Positions 33,904 to 42,059 of a stretch of 64,000 bases of DNA are shown in pieces; within the stretch, counting starts at the first letter, position 1; every line of letters begins with the position of its first letter. The translations under genes were made by a program, and so were the position numbers. Source of the DNA: Pseudocoprococcus catus (lineage in GTDB: Bacteria > Bacillota > Clostridia > Lachnospirales > Lachnospiraceae); NCBI RefSeq assembly GCF_902381825.1, contig NZ_LR698973.1, positions 3,249,640 to 3,313,639 of the forward strand, in the 5' to 3' direction. The notes under the pieces were generated by a model, which saw only the letters and a program-made list of their open reading frames with translations, made no database searches and had not been told where the DNA came from.

Positions 33904-34886
33904 CGGAGATTTTTGTGATGAGGGACAGAATCAATCGCTTTGTGAAAGAATACGAGACATGGTTCCTGATCATTGCCAAGTTTATAGGAATGATGTTTGT
34001 TTTCAGTTGTGTCAATTCACAGCTTGGATATTTTGAAGTTTTGAACAATCCGATGGTCAATATATTGCTGGCATTGATCTGCTCGATTATTCCGGGCAGT
34101 TTTTCGGTATTTATCGTGGCAGCAGTTATTGCAGCACATATGGTGAAGCTGTCCGTTTTGCTTGCTGTTCTGACAGTTGTGGTTATGCTCATCGTGTATC
34201 TGATGTTTTTGAAGTTTGCACCGGGACAGAGTGTTGTGTTGCTGGCGGTGCCGGTACTGATGCAGTACAATCTTCATTATATGATCCCGATCCTGGCAGG
34301 TATGTATTTTTCACCTTATGCGGTTGTTCCGGCAGTGATCGGTCTGTTTATGGTGAAGTTTCTGGGATATGCATGTGCGGCTGTATCCATGACAGGTACA
34401 GGCATGTCCATCAACCTTGAAGGTGCGACAGAAGCCATCAGCACGATTTTCGGTCAGTTAGCCGATGACAAGTCTATCTGGTCTTATGCCATTGCGGCAG
34501 CAGTGACGATGACGGTTGTTTATCTGATCAGTCAGTTATCCTTTGATTATGCCTGGTATGCAGCGATTGTGGCCGGTGCAGCAGCAGAGATCATTGTTAC
34601 GTTTTTCTGTGCAGCGGCATTTGGAACAGAGCTGAATATAATCATGACGAACGTGGGTATCATCATTGGTACTTTACTGGCAGTATTTTTGCAGTTTATG
34701 AAATGTGCTGTAGATTATTCCAGAAAAGAATATATACAATTTGAAGATGACGATTATTATTATTATGTAAAGGCCGTTCCGAAGATTTTCATATCGGAAC
34801 CGGAGAAGAATGTTGTGAAGATGAATTCCAGGAAGAAGGCGTTTGCATCCAAAGAGGTGCAGGCATCGAAGGATCATGAGGAATAG
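33900..34886 (+). CDS. Polytopic membrane protein of the cdaA operon
   Basis: 328 residues, overlapping the preceding gene by 4 bp. About eight to nine hydrophobic segments between residues 20 and 270 (FLIIAKFIGMMFVFSCVNSQ; VNILLALICSIIPGSFSVFI; VVVMLIVYLMFLKFAPGQSV; AAAVTMTVVYLISQLSF), then a cytoplasmic tail of about 60 residues beginning FEDDDYYYYVKAVPK and ending very charged. Not a known transporter family by eye. It sits 36 bases before cdaA. It could be a channel, a lipid carrier or a sensor working with CdaA; no function can be assigned. Confidence 0.8.
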   Translation: MTEIFVMRDRINRFVKEYETWFLIIAKFIGMMFVFSCVNSQLGYFEVLNNPMVNILLALICSIIPGSFSVFIVAAVIAAHMVKLSVLLAVLTVVVMLIVYLMFLKFAPGQSVVLLAVPVLMQYNLHYMIPILAGMYFSPYAVVPAVIGLFMVKFLGYACAAVSMTGTGMSINLEGATEAISTIFGQLADDKSIWSYAIAAAVTMTVVYLISQLSFDYAWYAAIVAGAAAEIIVTFFCAAAFGTELNIIMTNVGIIIGTLLAVFLQFMKCAVDYSRKEYIQFEDDDYYYYVKAVPKIFISEPEKNVVKMNSRKKAFASKEVQASKDHEE

Positions 34887-34922
34887 TTAACGGGAATCAG
34901 TGAAAGACAGGGGGGATATGAA

Positions 34923-35795
34923 ATGAATAACTGGATGAAATCATTGACGAATATTGGATTGCCGCAGTCGTTTCATATTACCTATATTGTTGAAATTCTT
35001 ATCCTCACAGTTATTATCTATGAACTGCTGATATGGGTCAAGAACACCAGAGCCTGGACACTTCTGAAGGGCATTGTTGTCGTGACGGTTTTTGCCCTGG
35101 GGTCCTATTTCTTTCATCTGACAACACTGACATGGATCATGTCGAAGACCGCAGGTGTGCTTGTGACGGTTGTTGTGATCGTTTTTCAGCCTGAGCTCAG
35201 ACGTGCATTGGAACAGCTGGGAAGGAAGAATATTATCTTCTCTATTTTCGGTCCGGCAACGGTGCGTGCAGAGGAGGACAGGAGAAGTCTGGACAAGATC
35301 AATTCCGAAATTGTACGTGCCGTATATGAGATGGGCAAGGTCAAAACCGGTGCGCTGATCGTTATGGAGAAGCAGGTGATTCTCAATGAATATGAGCGTA
35401 CGGGTATTCCCATTGATGCACAGATATCCAGTCAGCTGCTGATGAATATTTTTGAACATAATACACCGCTCCATGATGGTGCGGTATTCATAAGGAACCA
35501 GCGAATTGTAGCGGCGACCTGTTATCTGCCGCTGAGTGACAATATGGAACTTAGCAAGGAGTTGGGAACAAGACATCGTGCCGGCGTTGGCATCAGTGAA
35601 GTCTCCGATAGTCTGACGATTATTGTTTCGGAAGAAACCGGTGCTGTTTCAATTGCGGAAGGCGGATTGCTGAAGCGGGATGTTGGACAGGATGAATTGA
35701 AGAAGAAACTTTCAGAGATTACACAGGGAATAGAAGAAGGCAAACGTAAAAAGCTGATGGGAAGGATTAAGAATGAGAGAAAGACTGACGCATAA
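34923..35795 (+). CDS. cdaA: Diadenylate cyclase CdaA
   Basis: 290 residues, GGGGG before the ATG. Three N-terminal membrane helices (residues 15-85) anchor a DAC domain with the catalytic DGA (185-187, LHDGAVFI) and RHR (217-219, GTRHRAGVG) motifs. It makes cyclic di-AMP, an essential second messenger for potassium and osmotic balance and wall integrity in Firmicutes. The C-terminus overlaps ybbR by 23 bp, as usual for this pair. Confidence 0.97.
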   Translation: MNNWMKSLTNIGLPQSFHITYIVEILILTVIIYELLIWVKNTRAWTLLKGIVVVTVFALGSYFFHLTTLTWIMSKTAGVLVTVVVIVFQPELRRALEQLGRKNIIFSIFGPATVRAEEDRRSLDKINSEIVRAVYEMGKVKTGALIVMEKQVILNEYERTGIPIDAQISSQLLMNIFEHNTPLHDGAVFIRNQRIVAATCYLPLSDNMELSKELGTRHRAGVGISEVSDSLTIIVSEETGAVSIAEGGLLKRDVGQDELKKKLSEITQGIEEGKRKKLMGRIKNERKTDA

Positions 35796-37032
35796 TTTTG
35801 GTTTGAAACTTCTGTCATTGGCTCTTGCAATTCTGGTATGGATTGTCGTTTTAAGCATTGAAGATCCGGTGTATACCCGTGAATTTTCAGATATCAGCGT
35901 GACGGAAGTGAATGGAGATCAGATCACTGAAGCAGGTAAGGCCTACAGCTATGTAGGCGGCAATACAGTCAGTGTCAAGGTCAAGGGAAAGACCTCGGTG
36001 GTCAATCGATTGTCGAAGGATGATCTTCTGGCAGTGGCAGATCTTTCCACACTGTCGATTACAGGTGCGGTCATGGTGGATGTCTCATGTCCGAAATATC
36101 CGAGTCTTGAGATCACACCAATTGGAAGCAGCACAGTACTCAAGGTTGAAATAGAAGATCTGGTTGAGAAGTCGTTAAATGTCAAAGTGAATACGAATGG
36201 CAAGGTTTCTGAGGGCTATTATATCGGTCAGGGTGTGGCAACACCGAATATGGTTACAGTATCCGGTCCTGAGTCGGTGGTCAATAAGATTAACGAGGCC
36301 AGTGTCAATGTCAGCATAGGCAGCGGTAATACAACGGATGTGACGACGAATACGACGCTGAAACTGCTGGATCAGAGCGGGGGTGAGGTATCGAGTTCTA
36401 CATTGAATATTTCACAGACCGATATCAGCGTCACTGTGCCGATCTATGAAACGAAGACGGTGCCGGTGGACTTTGGTGTAACGGGACAGGTGGCGCATGG
36501 ATACAAGATGGTTTCGGCAGCCTATGAACCGAAAGAGGTGACTGTTGCCGGAAGAAAGGAAGATCTGGACAAGATCAGTCAGGTAACACTGAAGGATTAT
36601 GATATTTCAGGCAAGAACAGCAAGGTGGAAGATTCCATATCGATTGTACAGAATCTTGCCGAGCAGCTTCCGGATGGCGTTGTATTTACGGATAAGGAAG
36701 CAACAGTTGCATTGGTTGTGGATATTCAGCAGATTACAGAGACATCCTTTGAACTGCCGCTGAGCAAGATATCGCTGAAGGGCAGTAATACAGCCTATAC
36801 TTATCAAAAGAGCGGGCCAGGGTCTTCTGATAAGGCAGTAACATTGAAAGTTAAAGGAATATCCAGTGAGATTAACAGTCTGACAGCAGATAATCTGACA
36901 GCGCTGATCGATGTGAGCAATTATGGTGAGGGAGAATATGACCTGCCGCTGACGGTTATCTTTGATGATAATTTGGAACTGGCCGCAGATGCATATGTAC
37001 ATGTGGTGATTTCTAAGACCAGTGATGAATAG
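35773..37032 (+). CDS. ybbR: YbbR-domain regulator of CdaA (CdaR)
   Basis: 419 residues. A short cytoplasmic N-terminus and one membrane segment (LLSLALAILVWIVVLSIEDP) lead into extracytoplasmic YbbR repeats; the recurrent pattern 'V.V.G....V..I..' appears four times (e.g. ATPNMVTVSGPESVVNKI and KEVTVAGRKEDLDKI). YbbR/CdaR proteins bind and tune CdaA at the membrane. Overlapping start with cdaA shows translational coupling. Start of the reading frame at 35773 with GGAAGG upstream is the only fit. Confidence 0.93.
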   Translation: MRERLTHNFGLKLLSLALAILVWIVVLSIEDPVYTREFSDISVTEVNGDQITEAGKAYSYVGGNTVSVKVKGKTSVVNRLSKDDLLAVADLSTLSITGAVMVDVSCPKYPSLEITPIGSSTVLKVEIEDLVEKSLNVKVNTNGKVSEGYYIGQGVATPNMVTVSGPESVVNKINEASVNVSIGSGNTTDVTTNTTLKLLDQSGGEVSSSTLNISQTDISVTVPIYETKTVPVDFGVTGQVAHGYKMVSAAYEPKEVTVAGRKEDLDKISQVTLKDYDISGKNSKVEDSISIVQNLAEQLPDGVVFTDKEATVALVVDIQQITETSFELPLSKISLKGSNTAYTYQKSGPGSSDKAVTLKVKGISSEINSLTADNLTALIDVSNYGEGEYDLPLTVIFDDNLELAADAYVHVVISKTSDE

Positions 37033-37061
37033 AAAATAGGATATTGAGGGAGGCACTGAAG

Positions 37062-37331
37062 ATGGTAAGTGTAGAACTGCAGCTTCAAAACCCGTCGGGA
37101 CTTCATCTAAGACCTGCAGGTATTCTGTGTAAAGCCGCAACAAAATTTCAATCGCATATTACAATAACGACAGCAGACGGAACAGAGGCAAATGCCAAAA
37201 GCGTACTGAGTGTTCTGTCAGCCTGTGTCAAATCAGGGGATAGGATAACGCTGTCCTGTGACGGTAACGATGAAAACGCAGCCCTGAAAGAACTGGAACT
37301 GGTTATCAGAGAACGACTCGAAGAACTATAA
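37062..37331 (+). CDS. HPr-family phosphocarrier protein
   Basis: 89 residues from the ATG at 37062 (AGGGAGG upstream); the frame is open from 37044. The active-site His15 lies in PSGLHLRPAG, and the regulatory serine region is AKSVLSVLSACVK (Ser47, the counterpart of Ser46). The normal histidine and serine suggest a working HPr of the phosphotransferase system or carbon control, though clostridial genomes often carry paralogues. It is the last gene of the cdaA-ybbR run, with 29 bases between. I leave out the gene symbol because a Crh-like paralogue cannot be excluded. Confidence 0.9.
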   Translation: MVSVELQLQNPSGLHLRPAGILCKAATKFQSHITITTADGTEANAKSVLSVLSACVKSGDRITLSCDGNDENAALKELELVIRERLEEL

Positions 37332-37442
37332 ATCCGTAAGCGGAAAGCCCATACGCATCGGTGCGGAAATAAAAATGATCGGGTCATCTATCATTTGAAT
37401 AAAAATACATATTGTATTGAGCAAACAGTACTTGGATAGGAG

Positions 37443-37543
37443 AGGCCGAATAAAATGTTCAGTCACAGGTGCTTCAGCACTTATCGAAACGGAGTGGAGA
37501 TTTAGTAGCGGAAGCGGCCAGTGATGAACATTTTGTTCGGCCT
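37443..37543. repeat. Imperfect hairpin H3
   Basis: 101 bp. Outer arms AGGCCGAATAAAATGTTCA and TGAACATTTTGTTCGGCCT pair with one mismatch over 19 bp, continued by TCAC/GTGA and GCTTC/GAAGC. It shares CAGGTGCTTCAGCAC exactly with H1 (read on the reverse strand) and AGCGGCC with H2, but lacks their TTAGGCAG tip. Located between the HPr gene and the leuA promoter, so it may also end the cdaA operon. Confidence 0.7.
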
Positions 37544-37591
37544 TTCCTTGTGAATATCCGGGCGGCACACCGCATTTTTATACACAGAATA

Positions 37592-37620
37592 TTGACAGAT
37601 GCACTTTTTTTTGCTAAAGT
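37592..37620 (+). promoter_or_regulatory. Promoter of leuA
   Basis: TTGACA (37592-37597), 17 bases, TAAAGT (37615-37620). Confidence 0.6.
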
Positions 37621-37861
37621 AATGTTTAGACGAAGTTCGTCTGGAAATAGATTGAAAAGGAATGAAAGACATGGGGTTAGTATTTTAAGTCCGACATTGT
37701 TTAAGTTAATTGTATATGGAGTGGTCCTTCGACTCCGTTGCTCATAGATCGTAAGATAACCAACAGGGATGCAGCAGAAAGGTCCGCAGATAGTTAAAGC
37801 TGATGGAATTCCTTGGCTTTATTTTCATGCGCAAATACAGTGATTAACGGAGGAATATAAA

Positions 37862-39538
37862 ATGTTAAATTATAAGAGATATAAGAGAGTACCTGTAGTT
37901 CATTATCCGGAGAGACAGTGGCCGGACAAAGAGATCCAGAAGGCACCTATCTGGTGCAGTGTCGATCTGCGAGATGGCAATCAGGCACTGATCGAGCCAA
38001 TGGTTGTTGAAGAGAAGATTGAATTTTTCAATTTGCTTGTGAAACTGGGATTCAAGGAAATCGAAGTCGGTTTCCCGGCAGCTTCTCAGATTGAATATGA
38101 TTTCCTGAGAACACTGGTTGAGAGAAATCTGATTCCTGATGATGTCAAGGTTCAGGTCCTGATCCAGTGCAGAGAGCATCTGATCAAGAGAACATTTGAG
38201 GCTATTCAGGGATGCAAGAATGTCATTATCCATATTTACAATTCCACATCCACCTTGCAGAGAGATGTGGTCTTTAATATGGGTCGTGAAGAGATCAAGC
38301 AGATTGCAGTTGATGGTACGAAGATGGTGAAGAAGTATATGGAAGGCTTTGACGGCAATATCCAGCTTCAGTATTCACCGGAGAGTTTTACAGGTACAGA
38401 GCTTGATTTTGCGCTGGATATCTGTGAGGCAGTCAAGGAAGTATGGCAGCCGACTGTGGAGAATCCGATCATCTTCAATCTGCCTGCAACAGTTGAGATG
38501 ACAACACCGAATGTCTATGCAGACCAGATTGAATGGATGTCCAGACATTTTACAGAGCGTGACAAGATTGTGCTGAGTATTCATCCGCATAACGACAGAG
38601 GCTGTGGTGTGGCTGCTTCTGAACTGGCATTGCTGGCTGGTGCAGACAGAATTGAAGGTACATTATTTGGAAACGGTGAACGTACAGGTAATGTCGATAT
38701 TCTGAACATTGCTTACAATATGTTTTCACAGGGCATTAATCCGGAACTGGATATTGAGAATGTCAATGAGATTATAGATGTATATGAGAGATGTACCAAG
38801 ATGGATATTGATCCGCGTCATCCATATGCAGGCAAGCTGGTCTTCACAGCATTCTCAGGTTCTCATCAGGATGCCATCAACAAGGGACTTCATGCGATGG
38901 AACAGAGAAATTCCGAGTATTGGGAAGTTCCATATCTGCCGATCGACCCGGCAGATCTTGGAAGAGAGTACGAACCGATCGTTCGTATTAACAGTCAGTC
39001 CGGAAAGGGCGGCGTAGCCTTTGTTATGGATCATTACTATGGTTTCAAACTGCCGAAGGTGATGCACAAAGAGCTGGCTGATGAGATTCAGTTACTTTCT
39101 GAGCGTCAGGGTGAAGTATCACCGTCACAGATCATGGACAAGTTCAGAGAGATGTATATCAATGCAAAATATCCATTGCATTTCATGAAGATGCGCGCAG
39201 AAGATATTTCCGAGACAACAGAAGGCTACGATACAAAGGTTGTTCTGTCTTATACATTCAAGGATGAGTTAAAGACCATCGAAGGCTTCGGCAACGGACC
39301 AATTGATGCAGTTAAGCATGCATTGTGCAACCAGGGTGGTTTCAATACCAAACTGACAATGTACGAGGAGCATGCATTGACAACCGGTTCTGATTCTCAG
39401 GCTGCATCCTATATTGAACTGATGAATTCAGAAACAGGCGAGAAAGCTTTCGGTGTTGGTATCAGTTCCAACATCACACGTTCCTCTGTAAGAGCGATTT
39501 TCAGTGCGATGAACAGACTGTTCTTCAGAAAGAAATAA
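37862..39538 (+). CDS. leuA: 2-isopropylmalate synthase
   Basis: 558 residues, the length of the type-2 (alpha-subunit, about 550-aa) LeuA enzymes. It condenses acetyl-CoA and 2-oxoisovalerate, the first step of leucine synthesis. The metal site starts SVDLRDGNQALIEPM and the HPHNDRGCGVAASELALLAGA motif carries the two His ligands. The C-terminal LeuA_dimer regulatory domain (residues 430-545, for example GFGNGPIDAVKHAL) is complete, so leucine feedback is expected. The leader and a strong terminator flank it; no other leu genes are near. Confidence 0.97.
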   Translation: MLNYKRYKRVPVVHYPERQWPDKEIQKAPIWCSVDLRDGNQALIEPMVVEEKIEFFNLLVKLGFKEIEVGFPAASQIEYDFLRTLVERNLIPDDVKVQVLIQCREHLIKRTFEAIQGCKNVIIHIYNSTSTLQRDVVFNMGREEIKQIAVDGTKMVKKYMEGFDGNIQLQYSPESFTGTELDFALDICEAVKEVWQPTVENPIIFNLPATVEMTTPNVYADQIEWMSRHFTERDKIVLSIHPHNDRGCGVAASELALLAGADRIEGTLFGNGERTGNVDILNIAYNMFSQGINPELDIENVNEIIDVYERCTKMDIDPRHPYAGKLVFTAFSGSHQDAINKGLHAMEQRNSEYWEVPYLPIDPADLGREYEPIVRINSQSGKGGVAFVMDHYYGFKLPKVMHKELADEIQLLSERQGEVSPSQIMDKFREMYINAKYPLHFMKMRAEDISETTEGYDTKVVLSYTFKDELKTIEGFGNGPIDAVKHALCNQGGFNTKLTMYEEHALTTGSDSQAASYIELMNSETGEKAFGVGISSNITRSSVRAIFSAMNRLFFRKK

Positions 39539-39554
39539 AGCATTGCAGTCCTGA

Positions 39555-39592
39555 AGGCTGCCGTCATATAACAGGTGACGGCAGCCTTTTTA
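39555..39592 (+). terminator. Terminator after leuA
   Basis: AGGCTGCCGTCA (39555-39566) pairs perfectly with TGACGGCAGCCT, then TTTT. Confidence 0.92.
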
Positions 39593-39596
39593 TACG

Positions 39597-39638
39597 GTTA
39601 TTTTGTAACAAAAAATTAAATTTTTGTTACAAAATAAC
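39597..39638. repeat. Perfect 18-bp inverted repeat ahead of the wall-protein gene
   Basis: GTTATTTTGTAACAAAAA and TTTTTGTTACAAAATAAC around an AT-only centre. It lies just after the leuA terminator and 110 bases before the wall-protein start. An operator is one reading (half-site TTTTGTAAC); a bare stem with no T-run makes a second terminator less likely. Confidence 0.65.
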
Positions 39639-39748
39639 TTTAAAAATGTTAAAGGGTGTGATAGAATAGTACCAGTTAGTGTGATACAAATTGAAATAAA
39701 ACGATATGTATCGATGAAAATACATAACGGAGAAGGACGGAAAGGCAA

Positions 39749-41926
39749 GTGAGTATAAAACGTATGAAGAAGAAGCTATTAGCAATGTTGATGATTATGT
39801 TGATGTGTATCCCATTATCAGGAACTGTCACTGCGAATGCAGCCAGTTCTGATTATCGGTCCTGGGCACAGTGGGATTCGGAATGGGGAAGCATTCATTT
39901 AGGCAAGAGCCAGTATACCATGAAGTCATCAGGATGTCTGGTTACAGCTATTGCAATGTTGATTTGTCATACAGGCAGTGCAGATGCATCCTCCTTTAAT
40001 CCGGGAACATTGGTTACCTACTTGAATAACAACGGCGGTTTTACATCAGATGGTTCTTTGTATTGGGGCAAGGTATGCGGCGCAGCAGACAACTTTACGC
40101 TGTATAACAGCCGAGTGAGCCTGGCGAATATGACAAAGGCACAGAAGATCGCCAAGATGGCGGAGTATGTCAATAACGGCTACGGTGTTATTGTTTCTGT
40201 CAGAAACGGCGGACACTGGGTAGCTGTTGACAGAATTGAAGGCAGCACAGTCTATATGCTGGATCCGGGTGACCGTAATACAGATCTTTTTGCAACATAC
40301 AGTGAATCCGGTGTGGATCGTCTGGCTATCTATAAAGGCAAGAATGCAGGCGGTACAGTTTCAGGGGATCCGGGCAATACAGACAATACAACGACGCCTG
40401 ACAAAGTGATCGGAACAGGCACTGTGAATTGTTCCAGCTTATATGTCCGAAGCGGAGCTGGCACGAATAACAGCATTATTACAGCCATCAGCAAGAATAC
40501 CAGTGTAGATATCCTTGGCGAAGCTAATGACAGCAAGGGAAGGAAATGGTATCAAGTGAAGGTAGGCGGCAGAACAGGTTATGTCTGTGCCGATTACATT
40601 ACAGTCAAAAATTCCGGTTCTAATAACAATAATAATAATACAGAAACTGCATCAGGCAGCGGCGTTGTGAACTGTTCAGCACTGAATGTTCGAAGCAGCG
40701 CGGGTACAGGAAGCAGTGTGGTGACAACCATATCCAGAAACCAGGCGGTTACAATTACCGGAACAGCTAAAGACAGCAGCGGCAGTAAGTGGTATGCGGT
40801 GTCATTCACGAAGAGCGGTAAGAGCTATAAGGGTTATGTTTTTGCACAGTATATTACATTAAAGAGTGATAACAGCAGCAATGGCAATAATAACAATAAT
40901 AGTAATTCTGATAACAGCACACCGGCAGCATCTATTCCGGCAGTTGTTAACTGCGGTGCATTGAATATGCGTTCAGGTGCCGGCACGAATTATTCAGTCG
41001 TGACAACACTGACAAAGAATACAGCAGTAACGATTACCGGAGAAGCAAAGGACAGCAGCGGTACATTGTGGTATAAGATTACTGCAGGCAGTAAGACTGG
41101 CTATGTGCATTCTTCTTATCTGACGAAGAAGAACGCAGGTGGCAACAGCAGCAATAACAACAACTCAGATACTTCGACAGATGTATCCGGACAGACAATG
41201 AAGGTTGCGTATGATGTGGTCAATGTTCGAAGTGGAGCCGGTACATCTAAGGGCGTTGTGACGGTTGTCTACCAGAATGAGAAGGTAACTGTCGTAGGTC
41301 AGGATAAGGATAGCAGCGGCAATATCTGGTATAAGATTAAGACAGCATCCGGCAAGACCGGTTATATCCGCTCTGACCTTCTAAAGGCTGACAGCTCAAA
41401 CAGCAGCGATACAAAGAGTGACAGCAATAATTCAAATTCAGGAACAGAATCAGATCTGAATGGACAGAAGATGCAGGTAAAATATGACGGTGTCAATATG
41501 CGAAGCGGAGCCGGTACATCCAAGGGTGTTATTGAAGTCATTTATCTTGAGGATACATTGACGGTTGTAGGTCAGGATAAGGACAGTAGCGGAAATATCT
41601 GGTATAAGGTCAAGGCAAAGTCTGGAAATACCGGTTATATCCGTTCTGATATGCTGAAGCAGTCCTCCTCATCAGGCAGCACAGCATCATCCGATCAGAC
41701 ATCGGACAGTACACCGACAAGCGGTCGTGTTGTTGATGGATGGCTGAATGTTCGAAGCGGAGCCGGTACATCCAACAAAGTACTGGTTGTTATTTCCGAA
41801 GGGACCAAAGTGACGATCAGTGAATCTGTTAAGGACGGCAGCGGAAGTCTCTGGTATCATATTACAGTGAACTATGGCGGTGTGAATTATGACGGCTATG
41901 TTTCATCTCAGTATATCAGCAAGTAA
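39749..41926 (+). CDS. Secreted C39-like peptidase with six SH3 repeats
   Basis: 725 residues, GTG start with GGAAAGG upstream. A signal peptide ends near TVTANAASS. Residues 35-200 are a papain/C39-like domain with the triad Cys63 (SSGCLVTAI), His156 (GGHWVAV) and Asp172 (MLDPGD). Then come six bacterial SH3 (SH3b) repeats, each with V(N)xRSGAGT, WY and GYV marks, joined by Ser/Asn-rich linkers. It should bind the cell wall and cut peptides there, as a wall hydrolase or maturase. No sorting signal is seen at the C-terminus. The repeats are close in DNA and may recombine. Confidence 0.88.
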   Translation: MSIKRMKKKLLAMLMIMLMCIPLSGTVTANAASSDYRSWAQWDSEWGSIHLGKSQYTMKSSGCLVTAIAMLICHTGSADASSFNPGTLVTYLNNNGGFTSDGSLYWGKVCGAADNFTLYNSRVSLANMTKAQKIAKMAEYVNNGYGVIVSVRNGGHWVAVDRIEGSTVYMLDPGDRNTDLFATYSESGVDRLAIYKGKNAGGTVSGDPGNTDNTTTPDKVIGTGTVNCSSLYVRSGAGTNNSIITAISKNTSVDILGEANDSKGRKWYQVKVGGRTGYVCADYITVKNSGSNNNNNNTETASGSGVVNCSALNVRSSAGTGSSVVTTISRNQAVTITGTAKDSSGSKWYAVSFTKSGKSYKGYVFAQYITLKSDNSSNGNNNNNSNSDNSTPAASIPAVVNCGALNMRSGAGTNYSVVTTLTKNTAVTITGEAKDSSGTLWYKITAGSKTGYVHSSYLTKKNAGGNSSNNNNSDTSTDVSGQTMKVAYDVVNVRSGAGTSKGVVTVVYQNEKVTVVGQDKDSSGNIWYKIKTASGKTGYIRSDLLKADSSNSSDTKSDSNNSNSGTESDLNGQKMQVKYDGVNMRSGAGTSKGVIEVIYLEDTLTVVGQDKDSSGNIWYKVKAKSGNTGYIRSDMLKQSSSSGSTASSDQTSDSTPTSGRVVDGWLNVRSGAGTSNKVLVVISEGTKVTISESVKDGSGSLWYHITVNYGGVNYDGYVSSQYISK

Positions 41927-41960
41927 TCGGCTGATCTAACAACGAAATACATAATTTGGC

Positions 41961-41998
41961 AAAACCTGTGGTAAATCGTGTTTTTACCACAGGTTTTG
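41961..41998 (+). terminator. Terminator after the wall-protein gene
   Basis: AAAACCTGTGGTAAA (41961-41975) pairs with TTTACCACAGGTTTT (41983-41997), 15 perfect bp. Confidence 0.9.
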
Positions 41999-41999
41999 A

Positions 42000-42028
42000 T
42001 TGTTATTTTTGAAAAATCAGATTATAAT
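42000..42028 (+). promoter_or_regulatory. Promoter of the sugar-transferase operon
   Basis: TTGTTA (42000-42005), 17 bases, TATAAT (42023-42028), 32 bases before the GTG start. Confidence 0.6.
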
Positions 42029-42059
42029 GAAATATATTGTAGTCTAAGGAGAAAAGATT

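Larger units (their letters stand above)
37332..37861. other. Gene-free region with hairpin H3 and leuA leader
   Basis: 530 bases. From 37332 to 37442 nothing clear. H3 (37443-37543), leuA promoter (37592-37620) and a leader of about 235 bases follow. The leader holds GACGAAGTTCGTC (small hairpin), GGAGTGGTCCTTCGACTCC and AAAGCTGATGGAATTCCTTG, which folds weakly just before TTTATTTTC. I do not find a T-box or a leucine-rich leader peptide. Confidence 0.5.

Noticed and set aside
37621..37861. T-box or leucine leader peptide ahead of leuA
   Set aside because: GGAGTGGTCCTTCG only loosely recalls the T-box core and lacks the rest; the best mini-frame (MGLVF) has a single Leu.
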